The position numbers and the translations under genes were made by a program. Source: Fomes fomentarius (taxonomy: Eukaryota; Basidiomycota; Agaricomycetes; Polyporales; Polyporaceae). Taken from it: DNA of 64,000 nt. This document shows positions 11,590-23,632 of this stretch, in pieces. The stretch covers positions 1,364,001 through 1,428,000 of the forward strand of contig JABYQN010000002.1 in the NCBI GenBank assembly GCA_022606135.1. Reading direction: 5' to 3'. The notes below the pieces were generated by a model, which worked only from the letters and a program-made list of their open reading frames with translations, ran no database searches and was not told the origin of the DNA. The stretch's first letter is position 1. Each line of letters opens with the position of its first letter.

Positions 11590-14500
11590 ATGTCCGCTAC
11601 CTCGCTCAGCACTCGCGGCCTCGTACCGGGCCTTGCCAAGAGCATATCTGTCGTTCATCTCGACTTTCGAGACTGTGGCATCATCCAGGACATCTTCAAT
11701 GATTCTGGTGACTCGACTGCGGTGCTGGGCGCTACGTTACGACTATGCATCAAACGTGCCACGGTCGAGGCTGTCGCGCTCGCTACACCAACCACCGTCT
11801 TCCTCGTATTTCTGGGCAAAAAGGACCCTCCAACGCCTGCCTCATCCGCCGGCGTGACTCTCTTCGATATCCTCGCTCATCCCAAATGTCTACTTGCTGG
11901 CCTCAACATCGCTCGGACCGCGCTTCTCCTCCACCGACAGACTGGCGCAGTCATCTGTGGCATAGAGTTGGGAGCCCTGCCCTTGAAGTCGCAGTCAAAG
12001 CATGTCTCGGCGGCCGACCTAGCTGATCAGTACATCTCGCACAATGCACGCAAACGGGATATACATTCGCTGTGGCTTAAAGAGGGTAATCTCGACTTAG
12101 CTCTCAAGGCGTGGTTGCTCGCATGGTGGGTACCTTCATACATATTCTATGATGTTCTCATGTCTATACGTGGTGGATCAGTGACCGGAATGGTCACTGA
12201 AGCGTCTTTGGATGCAAACAACTCCCTCTGTCTCGTGCCAGGACTCCGCTACATCCACATACAGATCATCGTGGAACGTTGTCCTTGGTAGACCTGAGTT
12301 GTTGCTCTTCAGTTGTTGACGTCCATACACGCAGTATCGCGGATCACACTCTTCACAAGATAGCTGCCTATGCTCGAGTCAACACTAGACATCTACACGC
12401 GCATCAACTCTCGTATCTTGCGCAACAAGTCATCAATGCCGAGCTCGTCGAGGCCGACAAGCCGAAACGAGTTGATAATGACTTTGACCAGATTCACGTC
12501 AACAAGAAAGGAGATCTTGTTCTCCGCAACGCACGTTTCAAGACGCGCGTCCGGAAGAGTGCGCAGGTACGTTTCCACCCTCAGTTTTGAGCAGGGTGGA
12601 ACGACTTGACACTATCGAGCAGACTGTCATCGAGATCAACGGCGGCCAAGTCCACGCCCAAGCGGTAACCCAGAAGGGCAAATCCACTGGCCTCACCGTC
12701 TTCAAGGGGAAATTCCAAGGCAAGGTCGAGAAGGTTTCCGTCATCGGCCGCGAGGAGTACACGCTTGCGGAGCTTTCCCGCGACGAGTTCTTGCTCCGTG
12801 TCCTACAGGGCGCTGCGAAGCTCGATGCATCGCCATACGTGCGCTTGCTCTGGTCTCCTGACGGGAGCGGAAAGAAGGGCAAGAAGGGTAAGGGCAAGGA
12901 TGGGAAGTCGAAGATCACGCTGGACCACTTGGCCCTGTTCGCAAAGTTGAATGCGTCGCAGAAACGGGTAGCCGCTGCCATGATGGCGGACGACGAGCCT
13001 CTGGTGCTCGCACATGGTATGTCTCTATCCTTCGTTGTATCCAACCTTGAGCGAATGTGTGGGGCTGGTGTGATGTCTGAATGCTTTTGTAGGGCCCCCT
13101 GGCACCGGTAAGACGTCAACCATCGCAACTGCACTCTCCTACTGGCAGACCCATGGTGAGCCCGCATGGGTTATCGCACACTCGAATGTCGGCGTGCAGA
13201 ACATTGCCGCGAGCCTGTACGAGAAGGGTATCGACTTCAGACTGATCGTCTCGAAGGAGTTTCACTTTGAATGGTACGTCTCCCCCTCCATTTTCACGCT
13301 ACTCCGTATCAGCGGTGCGGATGGATTATGTGAGCCGGATGCTGAGACTGCTTGAAGGCACGAACATATCTACGAGGGTATCGAGCACCGTCTGATCCGC
13401 TCGGACGACTTCGGTGACGCGTTTGATCCGAGGAACTATATTGGGGACTGCAAGATCATACTCTGCACGCTTTCGATGCTATCAAATCCGGCACTTTATT
13501 TGTACGGTCTCTTCAAGCATGTTCCCGTCCTGCGGCTCATCGTCGATGAGGCCTCCCAGATCGACACATTCGAATTCCAGGTGAGTATACCATATGAGCG
13601 CTGACACACTAGTCTCGCTACAACTGCATTTTGGTAGCACTTGTTCGACCAATTCGCGACGGCTGTGAGCAAGCAGAGACCTTCTGAAGTTCTCTCCAAG
13701 GTGTGCATGTTTGGAGACCCGAACCAGCGTACGTGCTACTCCTGTTCGAGTCATGGACGTGCTCAGTAGTTGACTTGTTCTCCCTATATTGCAGTGCCTC
13801 CGTTCGGTTCAGAGGTTGCGCCGAAGATGAAGACGATCTTCGACTTCAAACACCTCAAGGATCGCGCGTACTTTCTCGATACCCAGTGTTCGTGCACTCA
13901 CTCACTACCTGCCCTCATAAGGTCGAGTGTTCTGACCTCTCCATTCTGATGTCCTGCAGACCGTATGCCTGAACCGCTGGGGGACTTCATCTCAAAGCAC
14001 GTGTACGACCACAAGCTCAAGTCGGTCCACGCTATTAAAGTCAGCAAATGTGTGCGATTCATCGACGTGCGCAAGGGCAGGGAGGAGAAGGTTGGCTCGA
14101 GCTGGAAGGTGCGCGTTTTCCTTGATAAGACCGCGTTCGACGCATCTGACGGGATCGAGTCTTCATCAGAACACCGAGGAGGTCAACACGATTGTGAATA
14201 TCGTGAAGAAGTATTACAACGATAAGGACTTCTGCATCATCACGCCGTACGACCCCCAGCGCGGTGCGATCACCGCTGCACTCAAAGCCGCAAATGTCAA
14301 GCGGTGGGAGCACGTTTACAACGTCGATAGTTTCCAAGGTGCGCCCTTCCGCGTCGCTCCCTTCCTACCACAACACTCGACAGTCTGTGCTCCCGTAAGA
14401 TAAGGACGCTCGCTAACGCCGTTGTGACACAGGGCACGAAGCGCCGTACATCATCGTCTCTGCCGTGCGCACGACGAAGGCGGGCTTCCTTCGGTCGCTG

Positions 14501-14755
14501 AACCGGCTCAACGTGATGCTCACCCGTTGCAAGCAAGGCATGGTCCTCGTCACCCAACGGGCATTCCTCCTCAACGGCGGAAAGAATACGCTCCTCGGGA
14601 AGCTGGCTGAGCACTGGGAGAAGAAGGTCGGTCAGAAGGCCGCATGGGCGGATGCGATGGAGGTTGCAGATGGGCGCGCGAGCCTGCCTGGTGCTCCGGG
14701 AAGGGGCACCGGGGCGCTGGTGGTGGAGATGAGTGCAATGTTTGTCTCTGGCTGA
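11590..14755 (+). CDS. Exonuclease-like domain / SF1 (UPF1-DNA2-like) helicase fusion, paralogue A
   Basis: Ten exons (11590-12125, 12335-12566, 12623-13016, 13093-13273, 13358-13580, 13638-13728, 13795-13887, 13960-14108, 14170-14338, 14433-14755) give 796 residues. Residues 1 to about 180 look like an RNase D-type DEDD exonuclease fold: a strand pair leading to FLVFLG, then LLAGLNIARTALLL, then LADQYISHNARKRDIHSLWL. The acidic residues of motif I and the aspartate of motif II are absent, so it is probably catalytically dead. A beta-rich middle follows, then a complete SF1 helicase: Walker A GPPGTGKTSTIATAL, motif II LRLIVDEASQID, motif III FGDPNQLPPFGS, motif IV QYRMPEPLG, motif V VYNVDSFQGHEAPYI and motif VI NVMLTRCKQGMV. 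UPF1-like helicases act on RNA or DNA; the substrate here is unknown. Paralogue B follows head to tail. Confidence 0.9.
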
Positions 14756-15492
14756 GCGACGACGGCCCGAGGGATAGTAGGTGGTTGGTTCTTGGATATC
14801 TTTCTGTTCACTTATGCGCCTCTTTTATCTTGACATACACTTGTCACGCTATCGTATACTGGAAACCTTGAACATGCGGTTGTCTAGGTTCAAGTTCCAT
14901 TCCTCCGTCAGAGATCCGGTCGTGTTGTGCGGAGACAATGATGATTTATCAGTCAGGACATGTGCGGAACGGCTGACTAAGAACTTATTTGGCCACTGCG
15001 GTGGCGCTGAGTTCTTCGAACTGGCGGTGCTCTCGACGCTCAAAGTTATTATTGAACGGTAGCTTGCGCCGGCCTCGAGGTCACACGAGAACCTACTGAT
15101 CTCCGTCTACAGTTTGAGCCTGGTTCTTACTCGTCCTTGAACTGAGTACGGAATTAAACTACCTGGTACTGATATTTCCTCTCTCCCTGTCCCACACCGT
15201 ACCATAACAAGATGTAGACTGGCCCTGAATGGCCGTTCCCGATGGAATGCGGATTTTGGAAAGGCACCTCAATTCCAAAATTGACTTCCGTCTATAGTGC
15301 TGCGGTAAGTGAGTCACCCTCCGTTACCAATCCCTTGTCCTGCCGAAAATGACGCACTGAAACGTGCGTTAAGAACTGCCTAGCTTGCTCTTCCCTCTGG
15401 CGCACGATGCACGGTGAGAACCTTACATCGTCCGCGACTCCTTCTGCACGCCTTTCCCTCGCATCGACCATCCAATCCATCCTCTTCCCACC
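14756..15492. other. Spacer between helicase fusions A and B
   Basis: Holds the 3' end of paralogue A and the promoter of paralogue B. A GGTTCAAGTTCC string at 14887 resembles a tRNA B box, but no cloverleaf can be folded around it. Confidence 0.35.
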
Positions 15493-18400
15493 ATGTCGTC
15501 CACGACGCTCGACACCAAGACCCTTGTACCTAGGGCCGGCCTTCCAAAGAGTATCACTGTGGTCCATCTTGAACATCGACAGTGCAAGGCTCTTCAGGAC
15601 GTGATCACTGGCAGGCTCGACACTAGCAAAGTGGTCTTTGGCGTGTGCTTGCGCGTGTCCAAACGTGGCGCCATCGAGGCGATCGCCCTAGCCACACCTA
15701 CTACCGCCTTCCTTATCGCGGGCGGTAGGAAGGTGTCGCATCACAAGAAGGGTTCAGCTACCTTTTCTATTGACCTCAACCATGTCCTCGCCGACCCCAA
15801 GTGTCTTCTAGCTGGAGCCAACATCGCCCGGTTGGCCCTCCTGATGAATCGGCACACCGGTGCGCATGTCTCCGGATTAGACGCACTGTTGCTCCCTGCA
15901 AAGACGGACCACCGGGACGCCCAGGTCACAGTAGCTGATCTTGTGGCTACCCATCTCAGCCAATCAGTGCAGAAACGAGACATACACGCTCTTTGGCTGC
16001 GCAATGGGAATTCTGACCTCTGCCTCAGGGCGTGGTTACTAGCCAGGTATGTGCCACTACTTCTTCGTTGTTCCTTCAGTCGCGAAGGTTTCCTCCCGCA
16101 TATGTCCATTCAGCGTTGGGCACCCCACCTGAAGACATGTGGTACATCTGCTATCGAGAAAATGTCTGGGGCTCGTGTCGCGTGTAGACGTGCTGACAAA
16201 TTATCCGCCCTCTAGCGTAGCCGATAAATGCAGGCATGATATCAAGAGTTGCCCAAAGGTTGACACGCGGAAGGTCAAACCGTACCAACTCGCGTGTCTC
16301 TCTCAGCTCGTGCTCAACATCGAGCTTCTGGACATGGCGAAGCCCACTTCCTCCCGCAACGAATTTCACACAGTCAGCACCATGGCTAAGGGAAAGCTCG
16401 AGCTCATCAATGAACGTTTCTCAAATCGCGTCCGCCGTAGCTTTCAGGTACGCGTTCCTGACCTGATCGCCTTCAGACTGGGCTGCTGTGTCTGTCGAGC
16501 AGTGGGCTCACTAGGTACTTTGGCAGACCACAGTCGAGATAGAGGGCCAGAATGGTCAGGGGAAAGTGAAGGCGGGAGCGCAAGCCGTCTCCGCAAAAGG
16601 CAGGACAACCGGTCTTGTGCTCCTCCAGGGTCAGAAGCTACCCGCAGAGATCACTAAGATTCAGGTCGTTGGCCGCGAGGAGCTCACGTGCGCTGAGGTC
16701 GCGCGCGATGACTTTATCGGACGTATACTACAAGGCCGGATGAGCCTGCACGCATCCCCGTTCGTGAACATGCTGTGGTTCAGTGGGGGCGGGAAAGGCA
16801 CGGACAAGACGAAGGAGGCGCAATCGGGGCTCAAACGTGCGAATGTCGCCAGCCGGTCCGGTGTAGGTGCACCAACATTCGAGGAGCTGAATCCTTCCCA
16901 GAAGCGCGTTGCACTGGCGATGGTCTCTGAGGAGGAACCGCTGGTCATCGCGCATGGTATGTGACTGTTTCCAAGTGTTTGTCGTGAATATTTATACTGA
17001 CTTGACTCGTGATCGCTGCTAAGGTCCACCCGGAACGGGGAAGACGTCGACAATCGCAGCGGCGCTGAAGTATTGGGCAAAGAAGCGCGAGCCTGCATGG
17101 GTCATCGCCCAATCGAATGTCGGGGTGCAGAACATTGCTGAGAGCCTCTTCAGAAAGAAGATCGACTTCAAGATCATTGTCTCGATGGAGTTCCACTTTG
17201 AATGGTGCGTGTGTCCATGTCCTACATGGGTACCGGCCTAGGCATGGACTGTATGCGCTGATGTTGAGCACGACACCTGTTATAAGGCATGAGCACATCT
17301 ACAAGGAGATCGAGCGTAACTTGATCCGGTCGGATGAAATACCTAAAGGCGAACCGAGGACCATGATCGGCGAGACGAAGGCGATTCTCTGCACGTTGTC
17401 AATGTTGTCCAACCCGCTACTTGATAGGTTTGGCGTCTTCCAGCATGTGCCGGTTGTCCGGCTTATCGTCGATGAAGCGTCTCAGATTGATACGTTCGAG
17501 TTCATGGTGAGCATTACAATCAACTGTGGGTAGCTCGGGATTGTATGGTGTCTGACGAATGAACAACGAAGCACCTGTTCGACAAATTTAACAAAACGTC
17601 GGTCAACGATGATCTCAAGACTGCCCTCGCGAAGGTGTGTATGTTCGGCGACCCAAAGCAACGTGAGTAATCAACTAGAACGCTTCAATCAGTGCCCCTC
17701 CGTATATGCTGATATGGCGCGCGAGTACCCCCATTCGGAAAGGAGGTCGCGCCTAAGATGCAGACCATATTCGATTTTGAGCAGTTCGCGACATCCTCGT
17801 ACTTCCTCGATACGCAGTGTGCGTGTCTACCCCCGTTCTCCTATTGCCCACTCCATTTGATCGCACACGTCCGATATAGATCGCATGCCCGTTCCGCTCG
17901 GCGATTTCATCTCGAAGGAGGTGTATGACTCGAAACTGAAGTCTCAGCATCTCATCAAAACGCGCAGATGCGTCCAGTTCATCGATGTCAGGAAGGGCCA
18001 GGAGGAATCCGTCGGATCTAGCTGGAAGGTAAGTCACGTCCAACTGCCAAATGCAGACCCCGCAATGGAGCGGCATAATGGATGCCTCCGGCTGACCTTG
18101 CGCCATAGAACACGGAAGAGGCGAACACGATCGTGAACATCGTGAAGCGCTACTACCCACACGAGGAGATCTGCGTCATCACGCCCTACGACGCCCAGCG
18201 CGGAGCGATCACCGCTGCACTCCAAAGAGAACTTCATTCGTCCTATACCCGCTCATCCTGCATGTGGTTTGTAGGCCACGAATCGCCAATAATCATCGTC
18301 TCTGCCGTGCGCACCACCAGCGCGGGCTTCCTCACGTCGCACAATCGGATGAACGTCATGCTCACTCGGTGCAAGCAGGGCATGGTCGTTGTCACCCAGC

Positions 18401-18558
18401 GCGCATTTTTGCGCAACGGTGGCAGGGATACGCTTCTGGGTAAGCTCGCAGAACATTGGGAGAAGAAGATCGGTGAGAAGAATACATGGGCTGACGCGAT
18501 GGAGGTCGCGGATGGACGAGCAAAGCTTCCTCAGGTTCAGACTCCCCGAACCGCATGA
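15493..18558 (+). CDS. Exonuclease-like domain / SF1 helicase fusion, paralogue B, motif V lost
   Basis: Nine exons (15493-16046, 16216-16447, 16527-16956, 17024-17204, 17287-17506, 17572-17662, 17726-17818, 17880-18028, 18109-18558) give 799 residues in an open frame. The N-terminal exonuclease-like domain again lacks the catalytic acids (LLAGANIARLALLM, then LSQSVQKRDIHALWL). Helicase motifs I (GPPGTGKTSTIAAAL), II (VDEASQID), III (FGDPKQLPPFGK), IV (QYRMPVPLG) and VI (NVMLTRCKQGM) are present. In paralogues A and C the part just after ITAALK is followed by VYNVDSFQ and an intron; here that segment and the donor are deleted, and leftover intron sequence (18221-18274) is read as codons up to GHESPIIIVS. 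Loss of motif V, which couples ATP and nucleic acid binding, suggests an inactive or altered helicase. It is a decaying or repurposed copy. Confidence 0.86.
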
Positions 18559-19028
18559 AGAGCAAATGTGGAACTAGAGTCGAAGCTCGGTGGCGAACAT
18601 GATATGTGTCTCGAGTTGAGGGTGCCGTGTCTTGTTCGATTTTTCGGGCAGTTTTGATGTTTATATCTGGCTCGTTTGTCTTGATGTTCAGCGTGCTATC
18701 ATGCATTACCAGTTGTGGATCGGAATATAAACCCCCATCAGCAGCCTAGCGGAACGTCAAGGGACTAGCGTCGATTGATCTGTGAGGCCTTTCAGGGAAC
18801 AGCCTGTTGTAAGTCAAGCTCTATAGTTCGCGGCTGATGATGCCGATAAATTCAAGGTGGAGGGAACAAATACAGCGGGTTTGACAGCAATGGTTTCGTG
18901 GATACAGTAAGACTAGATACAGAAATTCGAGGCGATGCGGCACAAGGGAGTCTGATAACAAACCTTGTAAGACGGTCACCGACTTCCATCAGCCGGATAA
19001 TACATACATGAGCAATTCCGATTCCGAT
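18559..19028. other. Convergent 3' spacer
   Basis: Lies between the ends of paralogue B (plus) and the RING gene (minus). No feature recognised. Confidence 0.4.
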
Positions 19029-19968
19029 TCATTCAACGCCGAGACGGGCCTTCAGCTGCAGGAAGTCGTCGGCGTCTAGGTGCGGCCAGAGCGCTATGAG
19101 AAGACCTATCTCCTCCCTCCCAACACTGTTCATAGGACGACGAGTTAGGTTATCAGCATGCAGTTCAACGGATATGAGTAACCACTCCAGGGGGAACCGC
19201 TACTCGCCTGACACGATCCTCCCAATCATGTAGTGCTCTCCCGCCTTGTCCCCATGCCTTCACTTTGTCGTCCACCTTGCCGTGCCACTGACCGCTTGGT
19301 GCAATAGACTTGCCCTTTGACCCGGGGACCACATCAGAGTCTGCAGCCTCTCTCACAATCGAGACCAGATCCTTGATGTCGGCGTCTACGATAGGATTCG
19401 GGATGAAGGGAAAGGTGCATTTGCTGCGTGGAGGGTCTGGAGATCCTGCTTGTGGAAGCGGTGCGCGGCACATCGGACATAGCAGTGATTCGTGCCACTC
19501 CCCGCCTTCGGACAGACTCGCGAGAGCCCACCGCACGAGGCATAGGGCGCAGAACGTGTGCCCGCACTGAGGATTGTTCAAAGAGTACGGAGCAGCCCTG
19601 GATTGGCAATGTAAGCTCTTTGATGAGGGCGGTCATCTATCAGCGGATTCACACATTGTTTCATAGCACCTGGAGTTGGAACGCATAGTGATCAGCTTCC
19701 AAGAGCGCTAGATAGCCCGGAAAACGACGTACAGAGCACAACGGTAGTGGTCTTCAAGCCGCGCGACAACCCATTGAAGATCCAAACCCGAGTACAACAC
19801 GGGCTCAGGGGATGGCTTGAGGTCTCTTTCACTGAGAACGGTGTCAAGCAAGGCATGCAGCTCTTCAAGTTGTGCTTCCCGTTCCGTCTTGTGTGAGCTT
19901 TCGCCTCCAGTAAAGTGGTCCAGAAACCTTGGCATGCCCCAGCTCCAATACGCAGGGGACGCCATCAT
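19029..19968 (-). CDS. RING-finger protein, probable E3 ubiquitin ligase
   Basis: Four exons (19968-19733, 19669-19655, 19597-19208, 19125-19029) give 245 residues. The C3HC4 RING is split over three exons: CALC straddles intron 1, then ETMAAPYSLNNPQCGHTFCA, LCLVRWAL and finally LLCPMCRAPLP, giving CX2C, CXH, CX2C and CX2C in order. The N-terminal 78 residues are charged and helical (KTEREAQLEELHALLDTVLS). After the ring there is a basic linker and an end reading EEIGLLIALWPHLDADDF. Exon 2 is only 15 nt, and the last intron has a GC donor (GCGAGT). RING proteins of this type usually transfer ubiquitin from an E2; the target is unknown. Confidence 0.82.
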
Positions 19969-20460
19969 GAGTTAAGCGAGTGAGGGTGCTGGTTAGGAGA
20001 GCCGACTTCCGAGAGGCGCTCAGACTGCAGAGTGCTTGCTGCAGCTTCTAGTTGACAGACAACGAGTTTGCCATGATGGTGGCATGCCACGCGGCGCGCA
20101 GTGAAACCTTGAGACTAATTAGACGCTGTTGCATGCGTCCTAGGAAGTGCGGACCGTGAGGCCGATGTATCTATGTCTCATGCAGGACAAGACTCTTTGC
20201 GAGGGATTTGCAGGACGACGGTCTGTTCAAAGTTAGTCGACTACTTGTGAAGTGCGTAAAGAACGAGTTCGCTAAAATCTAGACTCCCGGTATATCCCAG
20301 TGGTTGGGGACACGAGCATGTGAACCGCTTTATAGAGGGGACATAAGAGTTGTTGCGTTTGCAGATTCTTTGTAACACGAGAACCAGACGGAGAGCAATG
20401 TATATACGAATTACCACCCTGTATCCTATGATGAGCCATCTTCTCCCATCACACGAGCAC
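19969..20460. other. Spacer between RING gene start and peptidase gene end
   Basis: It holds the RING gene promoter and the 3' end of the S28 peptidase gene. Nothing else is seen. Confidence 0.4.
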
Positions 20461-22739
20461 TCACGCAGTCGGCTTCCACTCTCCGATCCACTTCGCCATC
20501 GTGCTCACAGCCTGATCTTGCACACTCTTCACCTGCGCGCTTGCCGCACCCTCGCGGATGAGCAGGTCGGAGCAGTGGAACCCATCGCTGTCGAGGTGCG
20601 GCTGCATCGCCGGGTTCGCGCTTGGGTTCACACCCTGGGCTGCTACGGTCGCTTCCCGCCACGGGTCGCCTTCACGTCCAAACCGAAGGAATCCGTCAAC
20701 GGCAATCAGAGGAAGAGGCATGGAGTGTATAGGACATACGTTTACCGTTCGCAAAGATGAGTCGCTCGGCGGTCGTGTTCCACCCCTTGTAGTCGACATT
20801 CAGCGCCGCGGCTTTGGGCGATGCGGCGGCGGTATTGGTTCCAAATGCGCCAGGGAAGCGGTATCCGCATTGACGCTGTGGACCGGATATGCATATGTCA
20901 ACCGACCTGTCATGAGTGCATCGGAGGAGCGAAGGGGGGAGACGCACCTCGGTCCATGCGGCTGTTACGAGACGCGAGGTAATGGTGGGGTGTCCTTGCG
21001 GTGCGCCGGCGAAATTGAATCCGAACTCGTTACAGCTGCAGTCAACCACAAGTTAGCATACGAAAGCAGCACAAGGATGAATATCATACTCACAGGAGCC
21101 AATCCCAGGACCTGCCCGGGTTCGGTAGATAGTCGATGATCCAGAACGGGTTCGTAGCGTCGTATGTGCCCAGACATGTCCTGTAAATACGTACTACGTC
21201 AGGGACTGTGCTTGTTCAACAAGATGATCCTTGTACACACTCGTTGTCATCCGAGCCGCAGACTATACATCAGGAAACGTTGTCAGCACAAGATTTATGA
21301 GACGAGAGGAGGGAATGAGGACGTACTATCGGTGTAGAACGTGGACTTCCAGTAGTTGCCCCATGCCTGGAGTGCATGATCGAGACCCCAGCCCGTAGCT
21401 GGGGCAGTGACACCATTCTTTACCTCAAGTGCATCGCAGAACTTGAAGAAATCGCCGCCCGCTCCACGGTCTAGGTCGAGGCTCTGCCACGAGAAGAGGT
21501 TCTGTTGGACTGCATGCACGTCAGCAACGGGTGCCAATCAACGGTAAACACGGAAAGGCAGTCATGCGACATACATGCTGCAGCAAAGTCATCGTTGTGA
21601 GCGAGCCCTTGAAGGCCGAACATGGTCTTGAGGTTATTGATGTCCGCAGTGTTGTTCATTAGGAGCACGCTATCGATGTGCTCAATGACGGCCTGTACGT
21701 CCGCAGAGCAGTTGGCGGGCATGTTCACGCGGATAGGCTCGAAGTAGCCCCAGAAGTCACTGCGCGTCCGTATCCATTCAGTATCTCTGGTTGATGTCGC
21801 ACGAATCAAACGCACGTACACAATAGCTTGCACGACCGCCGATGACGCATACCCCGCATAGAAGACGTCCGGGTGCCTATATATATCGCTCGGAATCAGT
21901 ACCCCATCCTTGGTGCACAGCGCATAAAGGGAGTGATACATACGCATTGATAGCATAACTCGTCAACGCGCCTGCGTAGCTTCCGCCGATAAGGATCCAT
22001 GGAGCCTTCCCGGGGGCGACCTGGTCTCCTCCAGGCATTGGCAGCGCCACATTCTTCGCAAAGTATGCCAGGTCCTCGACGGCCTGCTGCACTGTGTGCA
22101 CGCGAAGATTGGGGACGGAGAGGTCGCGAGCCGGATTCGAATCGCCGAAGAAACGGTGCTCGAGCACGATGGTCGAGCCGTTCAGCGTTTGGGCGATGCG
22201 CCCGTTGATGGTCGAGTTGGTCAGGTATGGGGTGTATCCTGAGCGGGAGTAGGAGTCAGACGTGAGGCATTGAGAATTGAGGCTCACGCGGAGGAGAAAG
22301 AAGAGAAGTGCGGGGGAACACCGGGCTTACCGGATGCGTCTACTTCTCCCGGTGTCGAGAGGATGATAGGACCACCTTCACAATGTCGTCAGCAATGCAA
22401 GAAAGCATCGTAGCACATGACGTAGGTGCAGAGGCAGAGACGAGGCGTACCAGGTTCGTAGAACTCGTACGTGTGCCAGTACCGCTGCTGGAAGGTGCCT
22501 GCGTCTGGGTTGTTGTGGTCGATGAGCTGGTGGAAGTAGTATTCCTGGCTGTATGGCGGGAGCTGCGTGCCATTTCTGCTGACGACAGGAGTGTTTTGTG
22601 AGAGCGCCCCCGCGTGTGCGACTGGGATCGGTGGTAGCAGCAGGGGCCTGTTGTGGCCTTTTGTATTAGGTTGGTGTTTGCTAGTAGCACTTGCGACTGA
22701 CAGCAAAGAGAACAGGGGTAGCAAGTAGTTGAGCAACAT
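20461..22739 (-). CDS. Secreted serine carboxypeptidase, family S28
   Basis: Eleven exons (22739-22451, 22375-22331, 22238-21944, 21876-21820, 21759-21575, 21509-21327, 21262-21241, 21180-21094, 21035-20948, 20875-20746, 20669-20461) give 529 residues. A signal peptide (LLNYLLPLFSLLSVASA) starts the protein. Family marks are FHQLIDHNNPDAGTFQQRYW, the FFGDS turn after VLEHR, the nucleophile elbow GGSYAGALTSY, the acid region ANGDPWREATV joined across intron 10, and the histidine region DGFHCSDLL. So serine, aspartate and histidine are all placed as in S28 prolyl peptidases, which cut after proline outside the cell or in vacuoles. Several NX(S/T) sites (NST, NGS) fit a secreted glycoprotein. 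Exon 7 is only 22 nt. The enzyme probably serves extracellular protein use. Confidence 0.93.
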
Positions 22740-23632
22740 TTCGATGAAAGTGAGTGCTGGATCCGAGCACCAGGAGATAGAGATGGAGGGTGATACGGGG
22801 ATACTGGGATCCCTAAGGTGCATGGCGATCCCTCAGAGCCCTTAAAAACCATTACGGGCGGCGCCGTCCCGTTGCGCCAAGCATCCATCACGTCAATGAC
22901 TGCGAAGAGCGATAGCAGAAAGGCACGAACGGACCAACTTTTGGTCAGCCAACACATCGCACAGGGTTACTACTCGGAGGGCTGAAGAAGACGGCGGATG
23001 ATGTGGCAGAGATCGAAGTCGCTAGCATGGTCACAGGAGTCCAGGACGACCTGTGCTATTGCCCCGTATATCATATCGGTCAGGGATGGGCAAGGGTGAG
23101 CGTGCTTCTAGGAGAAGCGCTAAGGTTGGGAGAAGTACCGAGGACAGTCGAAGCATGTGGGGGGCGATGAAAATAGATACATCTTGACCGATGCCGCGCC
23201 GAATGTGATCCTGTGGCTCATCGTTGGCAGTAGTCATGCTAGTGCCAGGTGACAGAGCGGAGGTCACGAATGACCATGCAAACCGCCAGCGAACCACCAT
23301 GCATGCCTTGCGATAGAGCTTCGAGAGCAGTCCATCCGAGTCGCTCGGAGTCCCATCCTATAGATAACATCGTTCAGTATGACAGCGAAGACGAATCAGG
23401 TCCGTACTGAAGGTCATCGGGATCCCATTGACGACATCAGTGCTGCCAGACATACGCTATTGGCGTGGTGATCAAAGTTCATACTGCCCCACGAGTAAGT
23501 CGACAATCTATATGGAACGCGCGGGACGAAACATACCTGTACAATGCAACATAGCAGTCATCTATGCACACCCGAAACTGCGAACGACTTTCAACAGTCC
23601 AAGCACAAGAGATAGCCAACCCACCCACGACA
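22740..23632. other. Promoter of the S28 gene and 3' end of CTK3
   Basis: No gene is recognised. Open frames at 23031-23300 and 22340-22957 lack domains; the second overlaps the peptidase in another frame. Confidence 0.35.

Noticed and set aside
14880..14900. GGTTCAAGTTCC, like a tRNA B box
   Set aside because: No A box at the right distance and no cloverleaf could be folded.
11590..18558. Helitron or other transposon helicase
   Set aside because: The motifs are UPF1/DNA2-like (DEAS box, QYRM, LTRCKQG), with no Rep domain and no PIF1-type signatures; the genes are intron-rich.
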